Origin: Neckera pumila
Taxonomy: Eukaryota > Streptophyta > Bryopsida > Hypnales > Neckeraceae
Direction: 5' to 3'
Length of the DNA stretch: 64,000 nucleotides
Assembly (NCBI GenBank): GCA_963969595.1
Contig: OZ018409.1
Coordinates: 29,711,282-29,775,281, forward strand
The position numbers and the translations under genes are program-made. How positions within the stretch are numbered: the first letter of the stretch is position 1; each line of letters opens with the position of its first letter. The notes below the pieces were generated by a model that had not been told where the DNA came from, searched no databases, and saw only the letters and a program-made list of their open reading frames with translations. Positions 47,310 to 63,182 of the stretch are shown in pieces.

Positions 47310-48210
47310 TCCCTAAAGGACCAAACATAATTTTTTGACAACACAACAATTTTGCGTAGCTCACTACAAATGGAGATTTTATTTTTATTCTTTGAATTTT
47401 TCACACAACATTATCCCAAGGAGTGGCTTTAAGGCCCAATAGTTTTCATAACTTTTTGACTACATGGTTAAAAAGTTATGGTATGATATGTAGTTTTCAT
47501 TGCTCAATGGGCAGCCAAGGCAGCAAAAGAAACTTCTTTGAAAATCATTATTTTGAAAAATACAAATTTGAAATTGGTTCTCTAGATTTATGTACACAAG
47601 GAAAGATTTGAATAATTCCATTTTGAATTTTTCAGACAAAAGTTATGAGGATTTTAAGTTTTGGATAGTTTGCGGGTAGTTATGGAATCTCTATTCTAAA
47701 ATAAATTTTGAAGTCCTTTATTTAATTCAATTTTCAATACTTTTAGAAAAAAATAAAAACATAAAGTTTAGATTGATTGTCACAACATTACAACCATTGG
47801 AATTGGAATTTTTCAATTCCATAACTAAATTGTTAACAATTTAGTCTTTTGAATCATTCTCTACTTCTTTCTACTTACTATTTTTTTCCTATATGCTGTA
47901 CAATTCCAAATGATTTGAAAATTTTCAAGCATGTAGCCAACTTACCTTGAAGAATAAAATTAAATAATTACAGCCATTTTGAACATTTTTTCATACAAAT
48001 GTGACCCTAGGAAGTGCAGCTGCTTGATTTTTTGCAGGGACAAAAAAAGGATTTTTGTCACTTCAAATGCTAATATCTTACAATCCACATGGCGGGAATT
48101 TAAAAAAAAATTCCACATCTTCTTAAACTAGTTTATTACATGATCCTACAGTTACATGTGTTCCAAAAATGTTTCTTTTTCCAAAATCACGTATCTTTGT
48201 GGTAGGCCAC
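47306..48210. mobile_element. TTAA-type element A11 (diverged, right end uncertain)
   Basis: Left end TTACTCCCTAAAGGACCAAAC. The far part has the family's 'aatgctaatatctt' and 'acaatccacatgg' blocks in the orientation of A5 and A8. The right terminus is not clear. Confidence 0.5.
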
Positions 48211-48679
48211 TGTAAGCACATATGTCTATTATACACCTTGAATATTTGTTTATATACTTGAAAAATACTTTAATACTTCCCCTAATTCAGTATCTATATA
48301 TTTTTTAATTGAAACAAGGTAGTATTAGAATTATCCTAACAATAGGTGAACTACAAAAAAGACTTGTTGAATTTTAAAGTACTATGAGCTTTTGAAATTA
48401 AATATTAAAAAAATAAATATATTATACTATATTATTATACCAAAAATCATTAAAAAAATAAAAAATAAAATTTTTAATCAAAAAAGTTATTTATAAAATA
48501 ATCTAAAATAAATTCAAGAAATTATATATTTTAGCATTTATATTTTCAAAAAATAATGAAGCAATCCTAAAAATAAATAAATCATTGGTTCATATTTAAA
48601 GGATCTTCTAATCAATAAAAATTCTACAGTTTATATAAGAAAATAAAACTTTATAGTATAATCACTTTAATAATCTAAT
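48211..48679. other. Extremely AT-rich spacer
   Basis: A/T runs only; nothing else seen. Confidence 0.5.
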
Positions 48680-48884
48680 TTAACCTCTAAAGTCTCATTG
48701 TTCCCTCGGGGGACAATTTGGAGTTCGGATAGGTACCTACAGGCTCAATTTTTAGTGTGATTTTCTAAAACTTTTTGAGGACGTGTAGTTTTCTGAGAGG
48801 TTTGTGGATATGTAATTTTTATTCCAATCCAATGCCAGATAAAAAAGTTATGGCACTTTTTTGCTCAAACCAAACTTAAGGGGC

Positions 48885-49140
48885 AGGCTGGTCAGCTAAA
48901 TTTCCCTTGACTTTGGCGGGGTTAGGCCTTGGAGGCTGCAGTCCGAATTTGGCTGGGGCAGCAGGTTTTTCTCTAAGGCCGGGCAAGGTCAAGCAACCCC
49001 CAGTCGCAGCCGTGCGACCACCGGCCTCCAATCGTTGTCCCGGCTGGACGGGAGGCCTATCCTCGCCAGATCGGGCAAGCGGCGGCAGGTCGGGGGGGAG
49101 CCGTGGCAAGGCTACGCCTGCCTACGCGCTCCCTCTGAAG
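48885..49140. other. GC-rich island (about 250 bp) inside the composite element
   Basis: A sharp rise in GC with CCGGC, GGCGGC and CGGGGGGGAG runs. Both strands are open over most of it, as expected from GC-rich sequence with few stops. No domain recognised. A possible donor-like CTGCAG|GTGGCG follows at 49,218. It may be captured host DNA or a transposon promoter. Confidence 0.45.
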
Positions 49141-49955
49141 CGTCCTAATTTTGCAACCTCAAATCAATTCAAGGCAGAATTTTGCATAATTTCTTGAAAT
49201 TTGTGGATTGTCTGCAGGTGGCGAAGGTGCAAGAGGTTTGACAACGGAATTTGATGAGAAATTGTAACAAATTTGGAAATGCTAGCAAACGGTGAATGGA
49301 CCACAGGAGTCCAAAAATGCCAAAATTCTCAAGAAAATTTGCAGTCATTACTACTATGAGGCTACAATTTCAATGTGTGGCACCTAATGCAAGCTTTTGC
49401 AAGAAATTCGACCAACATTTGGTAGATTAGAGCACTCTAAGCTGTAGAAATCTAACCTAAAATGACAACCTATCCTTCACTCTCGTCACCACTAATATTG
49501 CAAAGAAGTGCAATTGTAGCAATGCAAATTCATGACTCTCTTACCTACAAAGTACATCATGGGAGATTGTGCAAACAAGTTCATAATGTCTACAACCCAA
49601 CAAAATTTTCTTCCTACAGTGCAAGAAGGCCCACTCTCTCTCACAAGAGCTACATTCAAAGCTATGTTTCTCTCTGTGACTTTGTGAATTGGAGCACTGT
49701 GTGTACATTAAGAGAGCACAATGTTGAGGCGCAAGAAAACTTCTTCCACCAACGATGTACATTACTATAATTCTACATCTATATTTCTTCGAATTTTGCA
49801 TTACCATGTCCAATTCTAAGTGCAATTTCACTTTGTCTCATTGTAATGAAGCAATCTGCAGCTTCGACAAACGGGCAATCCATCTTATGCAACGCTTCCG
49901 CAGACATTCAAGCTCCATTGACAGGCGCAACAGGCGGGATTCTTTCAGAGAGCGC
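49141..49955. other. Unassigned DNA within the composite element
   Basis: An open stretch at 49,462-49,770 shows no recognisable protein. Nothing else seen. Confidence 0.35.
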
Positions 49956-50045
49956 GTTCCTGGTTTGGGAGCGGGGAGGGAGCGCGTTCCCGGCTTGGGA
50001 ATGGGGAGGCAGCGCGTCTCTAGCTAGGGAGCGCCCTCGGCCTAC
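49956..50045 (+). repeat. 30-bp tandem repeat, three units, GC-rich
   Basis: Units begin GAGCGCGTTCC, GAGCGCGTTCC and CAGCGCGTCTC, each followed by a 'ggg' block. Confidence 0.75.
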
Positions 50046-50329
50046 CCTCAGCACCAAGTAGCGACCTCCAGCACCTCTGTGCTTCTTTTTTTTTTTGAAT
50101 GAATCGGATTGGGTCGGATTTTGTAATTTTTTTGTTTTGTTTTCTTTGTTGGATTTTATAATTTGATTTTTGTTTGTTTGTTTGTTTGTTTTTGTTTTTT
50201 GTTTATTTTCCTTGTTTGTTTGTTTCCACCTATCCTTAGGAAATGTTTTATTTGCCACACATGATAAAATTTCCAAATTTTGATTTTACATTTTCAATAA
50301 ATGACCCCAAATTTAGTGAAACTTTTTTA
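50046..50329. repeat. T-rich stretch with a (TTTG)n microsatellite
   Basis: Includes a TTTG run near 50,170-50,225 and flanking T runs. No gene. Confidence 0.7.
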
Positions 50330-51136
50330 AACTTTTCCATAAGATAGAAAAACTTATTAGCTTCTTGGGAATATAATTTTTATTGGAAAGTTGGTGCCGG
50401 GGAGCAAAAATTATACCACAGAAAGCCTCAAACTGAACTCGGTGGTTTATACAAAAAGTTTTGCAAAAAATCAAAATAAATTTTGTTTTATTTTTTCTCT
50501 GAAATTTTATATTGTTGTCTACATATGAAGCTCTAATTCATTTTATTTGGACTAATAATGAGCAACTTATGGACAATCTTGTTTTTTGGGCGTCTTTTTG
50601 AAAAAACAACTTGTAGGTTTCATTTTTGAATGCAATTTTCACAATTTTTGAATTTTTTTTTTTTGAGAATGTTGTGTTTGCTTGCTAAAACAATCTCACC
50701 TTTGAGATTATTGTATTTCAATCCCATCTAAGAGCTATTAACAATTTAGTTTTTTTTCAATCTTGGACCTACTTCTACTTAACAATTTTTTAAAGAATGA
50801 AAATGATGTGTGTGTTTTTTTTAAAAAAAATTGTAGACTTTCAACTTACATCTTCAACATAAAAAAAAATTCAAATTCAAGGTCGAAAGTGCAAAAAATT
50901 TCCCCAAATGGCAATCAAAGTCATCTAAAATTGCAAGGCAGTGTTCAAAAAAACTTTCTTTTCCAACTTTGAATGCTAATATCTTCCAATCTATATGGTA
51001 AAACTTCATGAACTTTTTACCACATGATCTTTGACAAGTCAAGTACTAGTTCCTATGGTTAGACTCTAAAAAAATGTTGTTTTTTGTCTTCTTGGATGAA
51101 CGCAGCCAAAATGGCCATTGGGAGTTTAGGGGTTAA
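50330..51136. mobile_element. Family A copy A8, left-truncated, ending in GGGGTTAA
   Basis: Follows A5 from the 'agatagaaaaact' block to its right terminus (GGAGTTTAGGGGTTAA, 51,136). It lacks the hairpin end and first TTAA. The transposase relic starts directly after its TTAA. Confidence 0.65.
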
Positions 51137-51204
51137 AGAAAGGGACAACATCATTGTTGAACAATGTCATGCATTGCTTGGTGCATTTTGAAAAGGGGAG
51201 AGGG

Positions 51205-53010
51205 GAGGTGAAATTTGAAATGAAATTCAATGGCAACGAAATGTGGCATAAGATGATAGAAGACAAACCGGATGCGGAGTGGGCTTTTTGGGTATGCTTT
51301 GACACACGGAAAGTTTGAACTTGCAAATAATAGTGGAAGCGAATTTGACATTGAGTATCGTGAGTTTAATTACAGTGAGGACAAAGAAGAGGATGATGAT
51401 GGCAATGACGAGGATGTCAATAGCATCAAATATTTATATCGGGATTGTACTTGGCAGCAAGAATTTTTTACATATGATCCGAAATCTCAAGAATTTCTTG
51501 GTTCTTCAACGTCCACTTTTCCTGGACGTCAGTTCCCTAGTTTTTCCACATTATTTGAGTTGTTTTGGCCCGCATGGATTTTACGCAACATTGTGACTGA
51601 GACAAATCGGTATGCTACGGCGGTGAATACGGATGGGGGGACATATGGGGGGCCACGTTGGCAGAATCTTATAGTATTGGAATTGAAAGTCTTTTTGGCC
51701 ATCATATTATACATGGGGATGAGGCACCAATCGAATGTGAAGTCTTTTTGGTACAAAAAAGGCTCTATTTTCCACTGTCCTACCAATTCTGAGTTGATGT
51801 TCTAAAACTGGTTCCAGTTACTTACAAAATGCTTGCATGTCACGAATCCATCGAGGTATGAAAGTGATAAGACAAAGCCGGGATATGACAAAATAGGACA
51901 GATGAGGTCGCTCTTGAATGCAATGAGGGAGAATTGTTAGAGAGCATAGAGTATTGGGAAATTCGGTACAATGGATGAAAATATGAAATGATGATTCATT
52001 ACAATGGAACTTATTGCCCCGCTCAGCAATACATGCCACAAAAACCGCAGAAATGGGGCTTGAAGGTGTGGTGCTTGGCAGATGCGAAATCCAAATTCGT
52101 TTCAAATTTTTGAGGTTTATTGTGGAAAGAATCCTTTGGTTGAAGAAGAGATGCAAAGGGCAGGGGGGCATGGAGAAGCACGATTGGCACTCAATGTTGT
52201 GCTGCATTTGCTAGTACAAAACAAGGGTGTTGGGCATGTAATTGTCATGGACAATTTTTTCTCTAGCATTGCCCTTTTCAAAGATCTATGGGACAAAAAA
52301 ATCTAGGCAAAAAGCACAATGAGGGCCAATTAGGTGGACCTTCCACTGTCTTTCAAGGACACAAAGGCTTTCAATAGAAACAAGCAAGGCGCACTAGATT
52401 GGCGCATGCACGATTCAAGAAAAATGAGCAGCATAATATGGAAGGACAAAAAATCGGTTATCATCCTTTCGACACATGCAGTGCCGTTATAATTTTCATG
52501 TGAATTTCTAGTAGCTGTTGTCCTACATTGTCATGGCTCTGAGTGGAAGATCATTCAGTCATCACTGGTGCACGTTGAGTATACAATATATATGTGCGGT
52601 GTGGATGTGGCAGATCAATTATGCGCTTCATATACATGTCAAACCTGGTCCCACAAGTGGTGGCACCGGGTTTTCTTTTTCCTTGTCAACACTAGCATTA
52701 TAAACATATACATCATTTATGTGGACAAGTGCAAGGCACAAGATCCTCCAAAGCTTCCTATGACACATTTGCAATTTTGCACTGAATTGTGCAAATTATT
52801 GATTGCGAGATGGCTTCAAAAGAGATGTACCGAATTTGAAGAAGTACCCAGCAATAGGCAAGTGTGCTATCCAACATTTATGTAGGTCCGAAATCCTTGC
52901 GTGGTTTGCAATGATGGCTCACTGCCATTGACAAGACCTAAAATATATTGCCCTATTTGTGGTAATAAGTTCATGTCTTGGCGAAAAAGGAAGCTTCCAA
53001 AAATACCATG
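51205..53010 (+). pseudogene. piggyBac-type transposase (DDE_Tnp_1_7), degenerate
   Basis: Most of a piggyBac transposase can be followed. 51,272-51,805 encodes the N-terminal part of the domain (ETNRYATAV, LELKVFLAIILYMGMRHQSN). After an in-frame TAA the frame continues to TMDENM near 51,970, the first catalytic Asp region. A shifted frame then carries KPQKWGLKVWCLAD to about 52,110. The original frame resumes through GVGHVIVMDNFFSS (second Asp, about 52,249) and MCGVDVADQL (third Asp region, about 52,600), ending in SHKWWHRVFFFLV. The C-terminus (52,885-53,010) has two CxxC pairs (PCVVC, CPIC) like the piggyBac cysteine-rich domain. Several stops plus at least two frame changes make it non-functional. 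Superfamily match is firm. Its position between TTAA-type termini suggests it once mobilised the small elements. Confidence 0.85.
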
Positions 53011-53880
53011 AAAATCCTCGTTGAGATGATGTTGAACAAGTAAGTGTCAATTATACATTCATTTTTTACAATGTTGGTGTTTGGCCATTTTTCATTCACA
53101 AGCAAATCTTGCAGTAAAGGCTACTTACAATTCAAATGAAATGAAAAACAAAAAGGATTGTTATTATGAATTTACAATGATTTTAGAATATTTTTTTGCA
53201 ATAACTACTAATTTTCAAAAGAATTTTAAGTATTTTAGAATGCTCAAATGTTGTTGTTTATGGCCTCCTAACATTTTTATTTTACTTATAGGAGATATGC
53301 CATCACTCTAGAGTTTGAAGCATTTTTTAGCAAGCTTTTTGTGCAAGCACTACTCTCTACCCATTCTAGGAGTGTACCTCATGCTTCCAATGACTCCTAT
53401 GTGGTCTCCAAGTCCACATGCATGGTATGGTGACATTTATTGGGAAACTACAAAGAAAGCAATTGATTGAAGTAGATGAAGGACCTTTTGTGAAGGTGGG
53501 GAGCTCCTGCGTTCCCAATGTTGGGAATGCACTGGGGAACGCAATGGGGAACATGATGGGTTTTACACGGAACATCATGGACCCGTTTTTGGTAGTTGCC
53601 CAATGGCATTTTTCTTTTTGTTCATACCATAGGTCTTTGAAATTGCATAGAATGGAGGTAAAATTTTTCATTCAAATTTTTTTTTGAGGATCTTGTGAAC
53701 AATGACTGCATCTTTCTATCTTCCGTTGGGATTTTTCAGATTTGAAAGAATGGGCTACAAAATCTCATTGCAAAAAAAAGTATTGTATTGTCATTTTTCA
53801 GAACATAGTTGCATTGCAAGATTTTTTTGGAAGTGTTGTACGTCTCCAAATCTTTTGAAAATTGGTGAACATGTTCCTAA
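53011..53880. other. Downstream part of the composite element, no gene
   Basis: AT-rich except 53,500-53,570, where GCGTTCCC / GGGAACGC-type inverted motifs cluster. Confidence 0.4.
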
Positions 53881-54199
53881 CATGATCTTCAATATGGTGG
53901 ATTTTTAAATTCAAAGTCTGTAGTGCAAAAAATTTCAATAAATGGCGGTCAAAGTCATCTGAAATTTCAGGGCAGCACACAAAAAAACTTTTGCTCAAAC
54001 TTTGAATGCAATTTTCTCCCAATCCGTACGGTCAAACTTGATGAAATTTTTACCACATGATCTTAGTCAAATTAAGTATACATCTTATGGTTACCTTTTT
54101 GAAAAAAATGTTTTTTTTGGGGTTTTGGATGAACACAGCAGAAATGGCAGTTTTTAGTGGTTTTTGGCCAAAAAATGGCCTTGGGACTTTAGAGGTTAA
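53881..54199. mobile_element. Right terminal region A9 of the piggyBac family
   Basis: About 300 bp matching the right ends of A8 and A5. Shared blocks are 'gtcaaagtcatct', 'accacatgatctt', 'ggatgaac..agc' and 'ggccttggga'. Ends CTTTAGAGGTTAA. Confidence 0.75.
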
Positions 54200-55318
54200 T
54201 CATCTAATCATCTAATTTAATCTATTTTAATAATTTAATAATATTATTTAATAACCTTACAATCTTGAGAGATGACCTCAAATATGAATTTTCAAGTTCA
54301 TAGTTACTTTTGGGTATTAGATATAGTATTCCAGACCTTGAAATTGGCAAATGTGACATCCAATGGAGATAATGTTCTTCAAGTATGAACAAGAGGTGTA
54401 ACCCTACTTCATCTATAAATAACTTTCTAGATTTCATTGTGAATTTACTACATTGTAAAATAGAATTAAACTGCTATTGTCGTTGGCATAGTGCAAGTTT
54501 TTGATTGTAGCGGCACTTAACAGGCTTGCTTATTTGTGAATGACACCTTTGTTTAGGACAAATTCTATTTATTTCAACCAAAACACTGCATCTTATTACT
54601 CACTTGGGCTCACATTGGGTAATCATGAGTAGCACTTATACTATTTAGCATTACACAATACGGAAACGACTTTTTTTTAGTAATATACAAGTTGCAAGCA
54701 ATTGCCAATTTTCATTGATTTATTTAGATTTCTACTAATTATTTAAGATGCAAATATCAAAGAATCAATTCTCCGTGGAAAAATTAGGACAAAGTATTCC
54801 AAAGTAGTATAGGATATTCTACTATAACTTTGAATATATGAATCAAAGATTGAACCTCAAGGTGTACATGATTGACAAGGTGAAGCCATTGTAGTACATA
54901 GTATTGAAGTTTTCTACAATAAAAATCAAATAACAAATGAAATGCAATAGACTTTACAAGGTAACTGATGGTACAAGTATTTCTTGCTATTGCTCATTTA
55001 GTAATGAAATTTAGTAATGAATTCTCCTTGTAGGTAGTATTGGATACAACAAGGTTGTACTAGCTTACTTGTGTTAGCTGACCAAATGTAATGAAAGAAT
55101 AGAAGATAGGCTGAGAGCAGTTGTTGCAAATGTCTCCTCTTGTGGAAGAGGTCATAGGTAAGGGCAAAGATCAAGCATCGCAAATGGGTATGTCTATTGA
55201 AGGCTCATCCAAGCTTCCGGCTTTGCCTCACATAATTAGTGTTGCAACTTCTACTTTGTCCATTCAACTTTGAGGCACCTTGTACTTATGTAACCTTTGT
55301 AGCTATGCATCTTAATAT
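54200..55318. other. Intergenic DNA, nothing recognised
   Basis: AT-rich; the first 50 bp hold 'tcatctaa' repeats next to the TTAA border. No gene. Confidence 0.45.
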
Positions 55319-55569
55319 CACTATAAGAAACCCCTGTTTTAAGTAATGAGTTGCAATTTTTTTAAACGGATTTTAGATGATGTCAATATTGACAATTCAA
55401 TGCTTTTATGTCAACATTGATGTTACATTGAACGTTCTTATTGACATAAAAAAAATTGGATTGTCAACATTGGCATCACCTAAAATGCGTTTTAAAAATT
55501 AGAGTTCGTTACCTAAAATGCTTTTAAAAAATTGGAGTTCGTTACCTAAAATGCGGGTTTTTTATAGTG
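55319..55569. mobile_element. CACTA-like miniature element (251 bp) with TAT target duplication
   Basis: Starts CACTATAAGAAACCCCTG and ends CGGGTTTTTTATAGTG, flanked by TAT on both sides (55,316-55,318 and 55,570-55,572). CACTA ends with a 3-bp duplication fit the CACTA superfamily. Inside the right arm a 'gttcgttacctaaaatgc' block is doubled. Confidence 0.8.
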
Positions 55570-57435
55570 TATCTTGTAAAATCTTGAAACAGATTTCAAG
55601 TTCAAGTGGTGTAAGAAACAAAATGCCAAACCAAGAAACTCAACCTCACATCCTACCAGGGCATGAACCCTTTACTTGATTAGAGCCATGATCCAAACTT
55701 GAGCTTTTATAGATGTTCATTTGATCTTAACATCTATAGAGAGCAAATTAGAGCTAGATTTTGATGGCAAATTCATGATTAATAGAGTTATAAAAAAGAA
55801 ATGGTGTGAAACTTCTCTTTTGGCCCCCAATTTTGAGCACAATTAAACAACTAATGGAATTGAAAATATCCTTCAAGGGCTTGAATTTGGACAAAAACAA
55901 CCAATTAAAAACAACAAGGGGTCTAATTTGTATAGCTAACTAGTGGGCTCACCAAGCTGCTTGCTCTACTTGGCAAGAGTAACCAGTAAATTGACAAGCG
56001 ACACTCAATGTGGTAGGTCTTGGGATATCCTTGCTAATAGAAAACAAGAAATATTGAACAACATCTCAAGCATTGATGTAGAAAAACTTAAGGCTCATTG
56101 ATCAATTGATATATGAAGGAGTATGCATAAAAAATGTCCGCATGCAGCCTGAACTCTATGTATTCTTCAACTTTCAACTTCTCCCTCACCTTATTGTTGG
56201 TTTTGGTAATCACTGATACTTGTGCAAGCACTTCCATAGTCAACTTCTTGCATAGACGCGCTACATCCTTGAACCTCTTCTCCTTCAATTGGTAGCCCTT
56301 TTCTGAATTATAAAAATAATCATCCCAAATTATTTCATTGATTAGAATTATTTAAGGTAATAAAGAGGGATAATCATTAAACAATTTATGAGTAACAATA
56401 ATCTAGCAAGTTTTGATATTACATTATATGATGACAAATACAAGCACAAATAGAAATAGCTCAATCTGTATTATTGTGAAAGTGATCAAACACAAAAAAT
56501 ATTAAATTTGGATCAATAAATCATCACCAAAATATAATGGTCAATTAAGAAATTTATCTTTTGGAAATTGAATTAAGGCTACCAACATTAAATAATTAAC
56601 CAAGGTTACAAAATTACCTTTCAATAAGATAACTGCATCTAATTTTGACCCCTTTCTACAGCTAATCTTTGGATATTCTTGTCTAAAATGTACTGTATTT
56701 ATTCATGAGAGCTTAAAGTCCTTCTTGTATATACCTATTTTCAACAATTTGAAAATTAACAATTTATTGGCTTTATCCCTGTGGTGTCCAAAAAATATAT
56801 AAAAAGGAAATTTGGATTCTTTTTTTCCCAATAAGACTCAATAAAGAATTAGGCAATTTGAAAATAATAAAAATTCTCAATTAATTATTTGTGCTTGAAG
56901 TAAAGTTGCCTTAATAAAAATCCTCAAACAAAAATGGTTAGCCCTAAAAGGAGAGGTGTATGACTACTTTCTCAATTTTCAAGGTCTCTCTGTCTATATG
57001 CTCCCATCTTGCAACCGTAAATGATTGAAATTTAAAATAAGAACATCAAAACTCCATGTTAATAGACCCAAAGTTCAAATTGCAAAAAAATATTCAATTT
57101 GAACTTGGTGTAGAAACTAGACTTGATTAATTGAGGTCAAAGTCAAAAATGATCATTCATAGAGAATCTTCAACACCATTCATTAATAATGAGTTGATGC
57201 AACTTTGGACCCCCCAAAATGGACGGAAAACATTTTTCCCAGTGTAGAGACCTCTCTGAAAATCATCCAAAAGATGCAAAATATCCTCTTAGGTACTTTA
57301 GGGGGCAACTTTGCAAGGACCTTGAGGCTGAAAAGTGATTGACAGATGATTTCTAGATCGCTAAAAAAATGAAGCATGCATCTATTAGTCTAAAAAATCA
57401 GGTCATTTTTTAGTGACTACCTTAGTTATAGGTTG
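55570..57435. other. Intergenic DNA, nothing recognised
   Basis: No gene. A short minus-strand open stretch (56,088-56,288) has no recognisable domain. Confidence 0.4.
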
Positions 57436-57453
57436 GCATCCTTCCAAGGTTAA
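57436..57453. repeat. Third copy of the E-type terminus (CCTTCCAAGGTTAA)
   Basis: Same ending as blocks at 27,263 and 47,309. The sequence to its left is not obviously homologous to E1 and E2, so only the terminus is claimed. Confidence 0.4.
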
Positions 57454-60091
57454 AGAGGTCTGAGAGAAAATGAACAATGGATACTAGGTACAATACAAGG
57501 GCATGACCACGAAACAACTTTACTGTCCAGTAACATTTTAGAAAATTTGGAACAAAGTTGAAACAACAATATATACTACAGCAACAACTCAAGGGAACTT
57601 CAATTCTCATGCACTCAATCTACACAACTACTACGGTAGAAAAAAAATGGCAAAAGGCAGAAAGAGAAGAAACTCTTGAGCATTAGGAAGGTCAAGAAGA
57701 TGTCACAAAACCAACGCAATGATCATGTACAATGGTATGCACGCTTTTAATTATCACAAATAGCAACTTTGTTGGAGTGCATTTTCAATGCACTATTAAT
57801 ATGAATGATAAACAAAGAATAGAAAGCTAATGGAGGTAGACTAAATTTTGGTTTTCTTCATTGAGTGATTGGAGTTGTTGTTGGTGTATATTCAAAATTA
57901 GCAAATGAATGGTGTAATAGACTATTAAAGTAATTGTACTATACAATGATGGTCATACAAGCAAGAAAAGTTTTTGAGATGAAAAAAGCATTTGTATTAT
58001 CTTTTGTTCAACTTAAATAGAGGAGAATGAGAATCCTTGTTAAAAAATTCGTTTTTGCAAATGTGATACTCTACAATAGAATGGTAGGAATAGTTTCTTG
58101 AAAAGTTGGGGGTACCCTACTTTTGAAAAAACACTTTTAGTAAATAGTTGTGTGTATGGTCATTGTACTTGGCTAAGTGCAAGAATGTCTAATTTGATGT
58201 GATTGCAAGAAACACTTCTTTTTTAAATCCCCTTGACCTTAGATAAGTGTTTTTTTGCTCATAACTTTTGCATCGTTTGTCCATTTTCTATGAAATTTGA
58301 AAAATGATGTTGAATAATTTTTTGCATGCTAAAATATTATTTTATTATTTTTAAATAGTCCCAAATTGGCTGTATTTTGGCCATCTTGGAGGATTTAGTA
58401 CTATTTTTGACCCAAAAATGCAAATTTGAAGCTCAATTTGGGATTCAAGGACTTCTACTAATTTTTCAGAATCTCAAAAAGAGATTTTTTTTGAAATAGT
58501 AAATTGTCCACTTTCCACATGTACTCAAAGCGCACTACCTTTGTACAAGTGCAAACAACATAATTTTTTTTCTCAAAGATAAATTCTTTTGAAAAGGAGA
58601 ATCTTGAAGTTAGAAAAAGTGTTATATTATTTTATCCTTTTGAATTCTTTTACTATATTCAAAAAATCAAATTCCAAAATATTTGTTTTTTTGCATTTTC
58701 CATCACTCTTTTTTTGTGCATAATTTTTAGAGATAATTTTTCCTAGGCCTAATTGTTCTCATGCATATGATTTTGAATGCTTTACAAATTATCCATATTT
58801 TATTTTATTTAAAAAAATTAATCCAAAAGTCATAGTGTCCCAATACTCAAGCTGTTTTGAACCAAAAACGACAAGTGTTTCTTGCAACGACCTATTTATG
58901 GCAAGTTTTTTTTCTATTGGAATTCCAACACAATTTACAATGCATTATTTGGACAACATAAGAGTAAGTTATAAATTTTCTTAGGGTTAGTGATAGGTGT
59001 ATCAGAAATCAATTAAATATTTTGTTTTTTTCTTTCAGCAAACAACAAATTGCATTGCAAGAAAAAGAAAAGCAAACTCCTTGGCAACTCAAGACACAGC
59101 ATTTTAATATTTAATCTTATATATCCACAAAATTAATGTCTTCATTCTAGATAAGAATCTAGATGTGATTGTTTTTGGTTAATGAAGATTTTTTACCTAC
59201 CTTGCAAGAACAAATAAAAAGTTTTGTGCTACAATACACTAATAATGAAATTTTGTATTGGCAACACTAATTACAAACTCAAACTATACATGGCAACAAT
59301 GTTGTTAATGTTACCAACACTAAATGTCAACTAAATGTCTACCAACAAAACAAAATTAAAACCAAGATACACGTAGTTCACCTTGCACTAAATCAATATT
59401 AAACATGAACACTAATTATCAACCAAAAGGGAATTAGAGTGAGTTACATGATAGGGTAAAATAACACTATAGGTACCATAACACTATTTATAAGTAGATG
59501 TGAAACTAGTGAAACTTTGAATTGGGACTGGAGCTAAGGTTGATTTTGCACCTCGAGACAATAGAGTCCCTTCCCAGAGGACAAGCTCCAATAAACGCTA
59601 CCACCAATTTTCAAGGACACATTTCCATGTCAATTTTCATGTCAATTTCCTGGAAATGCTATTCTTACCTTCTAGTTTATTTATGGTAGTTCTTTAACAG
59701 CAATAAAAATTAATTCTAGACACATCCTTCATATGACCAAGTAACACATACAACATGTTTCAGAAAGGAATGGCACCTGATGACATTTGCCATCATAATA
59801 GTAGCAAAGCAAAGAGTTGCAAACAGAGCTAAGGTAGCCAGGTACCTAAATTAAACTCCAATTTTTGGTGTAATAACATCACTAGTGATCCATCTATCGA
59901 GTCTATGACCCACTGTAGGAGCCTAAAGCATGTTGCTTTTGAAATTTATAACATATTCTCCAGGTAGCAGAAAATTCAGATTCTACTTGCAACATCTTTC
60001 ACTAATCTGGTTGAACGAAAATTTCAAGCTGTGGCCACACGGACGACACTGAAACGCTGATATTGTATTGACGATTTGAGGTTCCCCTACC
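57454..60091. other. Intergenic DNA; last part probably YY1 3' UTR
   Basis: Mostly AT-rich with no gene. Near 58,880 'gtgtttcttgcaacgacc' resembles a family B terminus. From about 59,900 composition becomes gene-like, consistent with the 3' UTR of the minus-strand gene. Confidence 0.4.

Positions 60092-63182
<3,091 letters not shown>

Larger units (their letters stand above)
48680..54199. mobile_element. Candidate parental piggyBac element, 5.5 kb, decayed
   Basis: The left terminus TTAACCTCTAAAGTC is matched exactly, inverted, by the right terminus (GACTTTAGAGGTTAA at 54,185-54,199). AGTC instead of GGAC distinguishes both from all other copies here. The left 200 bp and right 300 bp are homologous to the two ends of the 0.92-kb family A. 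Inside lie a GC-rich island, copy A8 and the broken transposase. That these ends belong to one element is an inference; the alternative is two separate truncated copies flanking unrelated DNA. Confidence 0.55.

Noticed and set aside
48876..49197. Overlapping GC-rich ORFs on both strands
   Set aside because: Open frames on both strands follow from few stop codons in GC-rich DNA; no domain seen.
51126..51351. Minus-strand ORFs over the transposase relic
   Set aside because: Shadows of the plus-strand transposase sequence.
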